Positions 5,709-8,108 of a DNA stretch of 8,108 bases are shown one piece after another. The first letter of the stretch is position 1; the number at the start of each line of letters is the position of its first letter. Below the pieces are notes generated by a model. That model did no database searches. It was given only the letters and a program-made list of their open reading frames with translations, and was not told the origin of the DNA. The stretch lies in contig USTJ01000024.1 in NCBI GenBank assembly GCA_900557585.1, positions 1-8,108 of the forward strand, written 5' to 3'. The DNA is from an uncultured Eubacteriales bacterium (GTDB taxonomy: Bacteria > Bacillota > Clostridia > Christensenellales > UBA1242). The position numbers and the translations under genes are program-made.

Positions 5709-6155
5709 TTAGTCAAGTTTTATAACTTTTCCGTCGGCAGTAACTTTAATTCTGTCTCCGGTTTTAATGTCAGACAAAATTTCTTTGCCAAGTTTGTCAA
5801 TTGCAATAATCTTGCTTTTTTCCCAGTTTTTTGCAAGGATAACGCCCGATGCCGCAAGAGAGTCAATTTCATCTGCAAACAAAAGAGCAGAAGGGTTGAT
5901 TCCCATTTGACAGATTGTTTGAATTACAAGTCCGCCAGTTGTTGAACCAATTGTTTGTGGCAAAATAAGTGCAATTCCAGTAAGGTTTTTTCCATAAACG
6001 TCTGGATTGTTTTGGTCGGAACCAATAATCTTCTTTGCGTTTTTAAGTGCAGATTTTTGGAAAGTTGCAAGGGTGTTAAGTCCTTGTTTTGAAACAACGC
6101 ATTCGCCTTCATATTCGCCAGCGCAAATAACGCGTCCGCTAAATTCTTTTTTCAT
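5709..6155 (-). CDS. Aconitase X small subunit (DUF126, swivelling domain)
   Basis: The small subunit of the two-subunit aconitase-X-type dehydratase; it is the mobile beta-barrel domain that closes over the iron-sulfur site of the large subunit. The 148 residues show the family layout: FSGRVICAGEYEGECVVSK at the start, LILPQTIGSTTGG (63-75) with the conserved Gly-Ser (70-71) thought to contribute to the active site, INPSALLFADEID (86-98), ASGVILA, and a final TGDRIKVTADGKVIKLD. I chose the ATG at 6155 rather than an in-frame TTG at 6173: the ATG overlaps the large-subunit stop as TAATG and has GGGGAGG about eight bases upstream, and the family homology begins right after it. The overlap implies translational coupling and equal synthesis of the subunits. 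Confidence 0.9.
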   Translation of the reverse strand: MKKEFSGRVICAGEYEGECVVSKQGLNTLATFQKSALKNAKKIIGSDQNNPDVYGKNLTGIALILPQTIGSTTGGLVIQTICQMGINPSALLFADEIDSLAASGVILAKNWEKSKIIAIDKLGKEILSDIKTGDRIKVTADGKVIKLD

Positions 6156-7429
6156 TATTTTTCCTCCCCACAAATAAGTTTCAAAATGTCTTCATCTTTA
6201 TAGTATCTAGATTTAGAATATGTTCGAAGTTTGTTGCTGTTTGTTATAATTGGTTTTGAACCAGCAATTGGGTTGTTTGTGTACATAAGAGGGCAGATTG
6301 AAGAGATTTTTACACCAAATCCAATCAATTTTGCATATTCTTCACTGCGTTTGAAGTGTGAAAGAACATCTGGCGCGGTTGTCATGATTGTGCGAACTTT
6401 AACTTTCTTTCTTCCAGATTTTTGAAGTGCTTCCTCAATGCGATGTGTCCAAGAAACAAGTTGGTCGAATGTGAGGTGTGGGCAACCAATAAAGCAAAGG
6501 GTTGGTTTTGCGCTTTTGTTTTTCCACATCACTGGATAACTTTTATAAACTCTTTCAAGTTCTGCGTCGTCGATGACATAGGTTTTGTATTCTTCTTTCA
6601 AAAGTTTTTCGCCAAGTTTTTTTGCTTCTGGTGTCAAGTTTTCAATGTGATAAAGTCCAACAGCACCATTTGAAGCGGTTGCGGCTCCAAAATCTTTTAA
6701 ATATGAAATTGTTTGGTCGTTAAGTTTATCTCCAAGAAATTTGTCAAGACCTTTGACATATGGAACATCTTCCATAACTTTCATTCCAATTGCACTTCCA
6801 AGAATTTGTGCTTCTGGAAGAGAAGAGGTTTTAATTTCAACAACCCAAGATGCTTTTCTGCCTTCATCGGTCAAAAGTCCAAATTCTGGAACAAGTCCAA
6901 GAAGAGAACCGAAAATATCAAGCATTCCGCTGTTGCGGTTGCATCTTGCTCCAAGAACAGAGTTTGCATATACAACAGCACTGCTTTCAGCCCAAGACAA
7001 AATGTCGCCATATTTTGGAGTGTTTCCAACGTCTGAAAGATAGCATGTGCAAGAGAATGCATTTTTGTTTTTAAGTCCAATTTTAGAAAGTTGTTCTTCA
7101 TAGTGTTTTTGTTGCGAATACATGATTTTGCTGAAAATCAACTTGTTCAAAAGCCCAACTTTAACGTTTTCATAGTCAATTGGGCGTGGGTCTACTGTAA
7201 ATGGATATGGAGTTTTCAGCCCTGCATCAATAATTTCGTCCATAATGCGATAAACTGGTTTTAAAAGTCCAATTCCAAAAGATGTCACAAGGTGACCATT
7301 TGTTGAAACTGGAACAAGGCGCTTTGCTCCGAAAATGTCGCCAAACTCAACCAAAGTTCGCATGATTTTCGCTTTGGTTTCGCCTTCGCTTCCGTCAAGA
7401 ATGGCTTGTTGTTCTGCGGTAAGTTTCAT
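6155..7429 (-). CDS. Aconitase X large (catalytic) subunit (DUF521)
   Basis: The 424-residue catalytic subunit of an AcnX dehydratase. Characterised members dehydrate cis-3-hydroxy-L-proline (bacteria) or mevalonate 5-phosphate (archaeal isoprenoid pathway); the substrate here is not evident. Family marks in order: LDGSEGETK (11-19), GAKRLVPVSTNGH (34-46), SCTCY (126-130), the long WAESSAVVYANSVLGAR block (146-162), LLTDEGRK (185-192), NGAVGLYHIENLTPEA (254-269), GCPH (315-318), and CPLMYTNNP (379-387). Cys127 and/or Cys129, Cys316 and Cys379 are the likely iron-sulfur ligands. CTCY and ARCNR carry cysteines where the forms I recall have Pro (CTPY) and Thr (ARTNR). GGGGG precedes the ATG by about seven bases. 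It is the first gene of the operon and its TAA overlaps the small-subunit ATG. No proline-metabolism or mevalonate-pathway gene lies beside it. Confidence 0.92.
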   Translation of the reverse strand: MKLTAEQQAILDGSEGETKAKIMRTLVEFGDIFGAKRLVPVSTNGHLVTSFGIGLLKPVYRIMDEIIDAGLKTPYPFTVDPRPIDYENVKVGLLNKLIFSKIMYSQQKHYEEQLSKIGLKNKNAFSCTCYLSDVGNTPKYGDILSWAESSAVVYANSVLGARCNRNSGMLDIFGSLLGLVPEFGLLTDEGRKASWVVEIKTSSLPEAQILGSAIGMKVMEDVPYVKGLDKFLGDKLNDQTISYLKDFGAATASNGAVGLYHIENLTPEAKKLGEKLLKEEYKTYVIDDAELERVYKSYPVMWKNKSAKPTLCFIGCPHLTFDQLVSWTHRIEEALQKSGRKKVKVRTIMTTAPDVLSHFKRSEEYAKLIGFGVKISSICPLMYTNNPIAGSKPIITNSNKLRTYSKSRYYKDEDILKLICGEEK

Positions 7430-7464
7430 ATTTTTCCCCCTGATAAAAATATTTTTATAATATG

Positions 7465-7492
7465 ATTATAAACAATATAAATTTTTTTTCAA
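7465..7492 (-). promoter_or_regulatory. Promoter of the aconitase X operon
   Basis: On the minus strand, -35 TTGAAA (7487-7492) and a perfect -10 TATAAT (7465-7470) are 16 bases apart. Transcription would start near 7457, giving a leader of about 28 bases, too short for a riboswitch. It lies back to back with the lipoprotein promoter. Confidence 0.7.
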
Positions 7493-7531
7493 AACAAAAA
7501 ATGGCATAAACGAAAAAATTGCACGCTTTTG

Positions 7532-7560
7532 TTGAAAGTTTTTTTGTTTTGGGTTATAAT
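7532..7560 (+). promoter_or_regulatory. Promoter of the small lipoprotein gene
   Basis: TTGAAA (7532-7537) and a perfect TATAAT (7555-7560) are separated by 17 bases. Transcription should begin near 7567, and AAGGAGA (7572-7578) sits five bases before the ATG at 7584, so the leader is only about 17 bases. About 40 bases separate the two divergent -35 boxes. Confidence 0.82.
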
Positions 7561-7583
7561 GGTCTTGTTTTAAGGAGACAGAA

Positions 7584-8066
7584 ATGAATAAATCATCATT
7601 AAAGAAAATTTTAATGTGTGTGTTAACGCTTTGTGCAATGGTTGTTCCAGCGTGTTTGTTTGCTGGATGTAAAGAGGAAAAACCTATCAATGCAACTTTT
7701 GCATCAACCAAAAAAGTTGAAAGTGCGGCGGTGACAGAGGCTCGTGAAACTGGCTATTATATTGAAATTGATGTTGACAGCGAAGAAGAAAGAATAACAA
7801 TAGAGGCTTCGGATTTCAAATATATTCAAAACGGGCAAACAAAAACTGCAAAAAACTTTCTTGGCAGACTTGTTGTCAGCCAAACTACAATAAACGGAGT
7901 ATCGGTTGATCGAAGTTACTATGAATATACAAAAACAAGAGATGTTGTCAAAAGTCCTGGCTATGAAGGGATTATTGTAACGCTTAAACTTGTTGTTGAA
8001 AATGATAGTCCAATTTCAAAAATCTTTTATAAAGATAAAGAAATCACTCTTGAAAAAATAAACTAA
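7584..8066 (+). CDS. Small secreted lipoprotein of unknown function
   Basis: I do not recognise a family. The 160-residue protein starts with a signal peptide: positive N-terminus (MNKSSLKK), a hydrophobic core (about 9-26), then the lipobox LFAGC with Cys29 as the expected lipidated residue after cleavage. The mature part (about 131 residues) is rich in short beta-type strands and acidic residues (YIEIDVDSEEERITIEASDF, 65-84) and ends with a strand-rich segment, GIIVTLKLVVEND, before KIFYKDKEITLEKIN. This suggests a small beta-sandwich domain at the outer face of the membrane, but that is inference. The start is fixed by AAGGAGA and the signal peptide. It has its own promoter and terminator and appears to be a single-gene unit, divergent from the aconitase X operon. 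Confidence 0.85.
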   Translation: MNKSSLKKILMCVLTLCAMVVPACLFAGCKEEKPINATFASTKKVESAAVTEARETGYYIEIDVDSEEERITIEASDFKYIQNGQTKTAKNFLGRLVVSQTTINGVSVDRSYYEYTKTRDVVKSPGYEGIIVTLKLVVENDSPISKIFYKDKEITLEKIN

Positions 8067-8080
8067 CCATTATAAAAAAT

Positions 8081-8108
8081 AAAAGCACAAGCGGTTTTTG
8101 CTTTTTTT
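8081..8108 (+). terminator. Intrinsic terminator after the lipoprotein gene
   Basis: AAAAGCA (8081-8087) pairs with TGCTTTT (8099-8105), followed by a T-run to the window edge; a shorter alternative uses AAGC (8089-8092) with GCTT (8100-8103). It begins 14 bases after the TAA stop. The loop is larger and the stem weaker than in the other terminators here. Confidence 0.65.

Noticed and set aside
6156..6173. Upstream TTG start for the aconitase X small subunit (six extra residues)
   Set aside because: The TTG codons extend through the Shine-Dalgarno sequence of the ATG at 6155, and family homology begins after the ATG.
7466..7711. 81-codon minus-strand open frame across the lipoprotein start
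   Set aside because: It covers both divergent promoters and the signal peptide region of the lipoprotein gene; no ribosome binding site or conserved features.
1..8108. Mobile elements, CRISPR, tRNA or rRNA genes, or a defence system
   Set aside because: No transposase, no regularly spaced repeats, no cloverleaf and no nuclease or toxin-antitoxin pair was seen; the gene content is core plus small metabolic units.

Overview
The window looks like chromosomal DNA of an AT-rich member of the Firmicutes, most likely an uncultured gut-type clostridial lineage. The evidence is an rpsF-ssb-rpsR operon with strong AGGAGG-type ribosome binding sites, a spore-germination GerC-type protein fragment, a Gram-positive-style lipoprotein, and low-GC promoters with near-consensus -35/-10 boxes. 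Tryptophan is TGG throughout, all conserved families are full length, and every visible stop is TAA or TAG, so the standard code fits. The lineage assignment is an inference; no 16S or taxonomic marker beyond these genes is present.

Layout. The left edge (1-452, +) is the C-terminal part of a GerAC/Ger(x)C-family spore germinant-receptor lipoprotein. It converges on a long minus-strand gene (592-3318) for a cation-translocating P-type ATPase, and the two share a bidirectional terminator at 537-563. The ATPase carries a lysine/glutamate-rich N-terminal extension of about 135 residues. A 225-bp divergent promoter region (3319-3543) separates it from the plus-strand operon rpsF (S6), ssb, rpsR (S18). 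That operon has an extended -10 promoter and an approximately 80-nt leader that can fold like the S6:S18 autoregulatory leader. A GNRA-loop terminator at 4563-4586 ends the operon only 8 bases before a GalE-like NAD-dependent sugar-nucleotide epimerase (4595-5599, +).

The epimerase converges, through another bidirectional terminator that contains its stop codon, on a minus-strand two-gene operon. This operon encodes the large and small subunits of an aconitase-X-type dehydratase (7429-6155 and 6155-5709), coupled by a TAATG stop/start overlap. A 154-bp region with two divergent, clearly readable promoters leads to a plus-strand gene for a small lipoprotein of unknown function (7584-8066), followed by a terminator at the right edge.

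How the genes work together: S6 and S18 are partners on the 30S platform, SSB travels with them in the classic operon, and the two AcnX subunits form one enzyme. The other genes appear to be independent neighbours. No stretch without a gene exceeds 300 bases. I see no mobile element, tRNA, rRNA, CRISPR array or defence cassette, and no convincing wholly new system. The items most worth following are the ATPase extension and its altered membrane motif, the AcnX substrate question, the S6:S18 leader and the leader-less-looking epimerase start.
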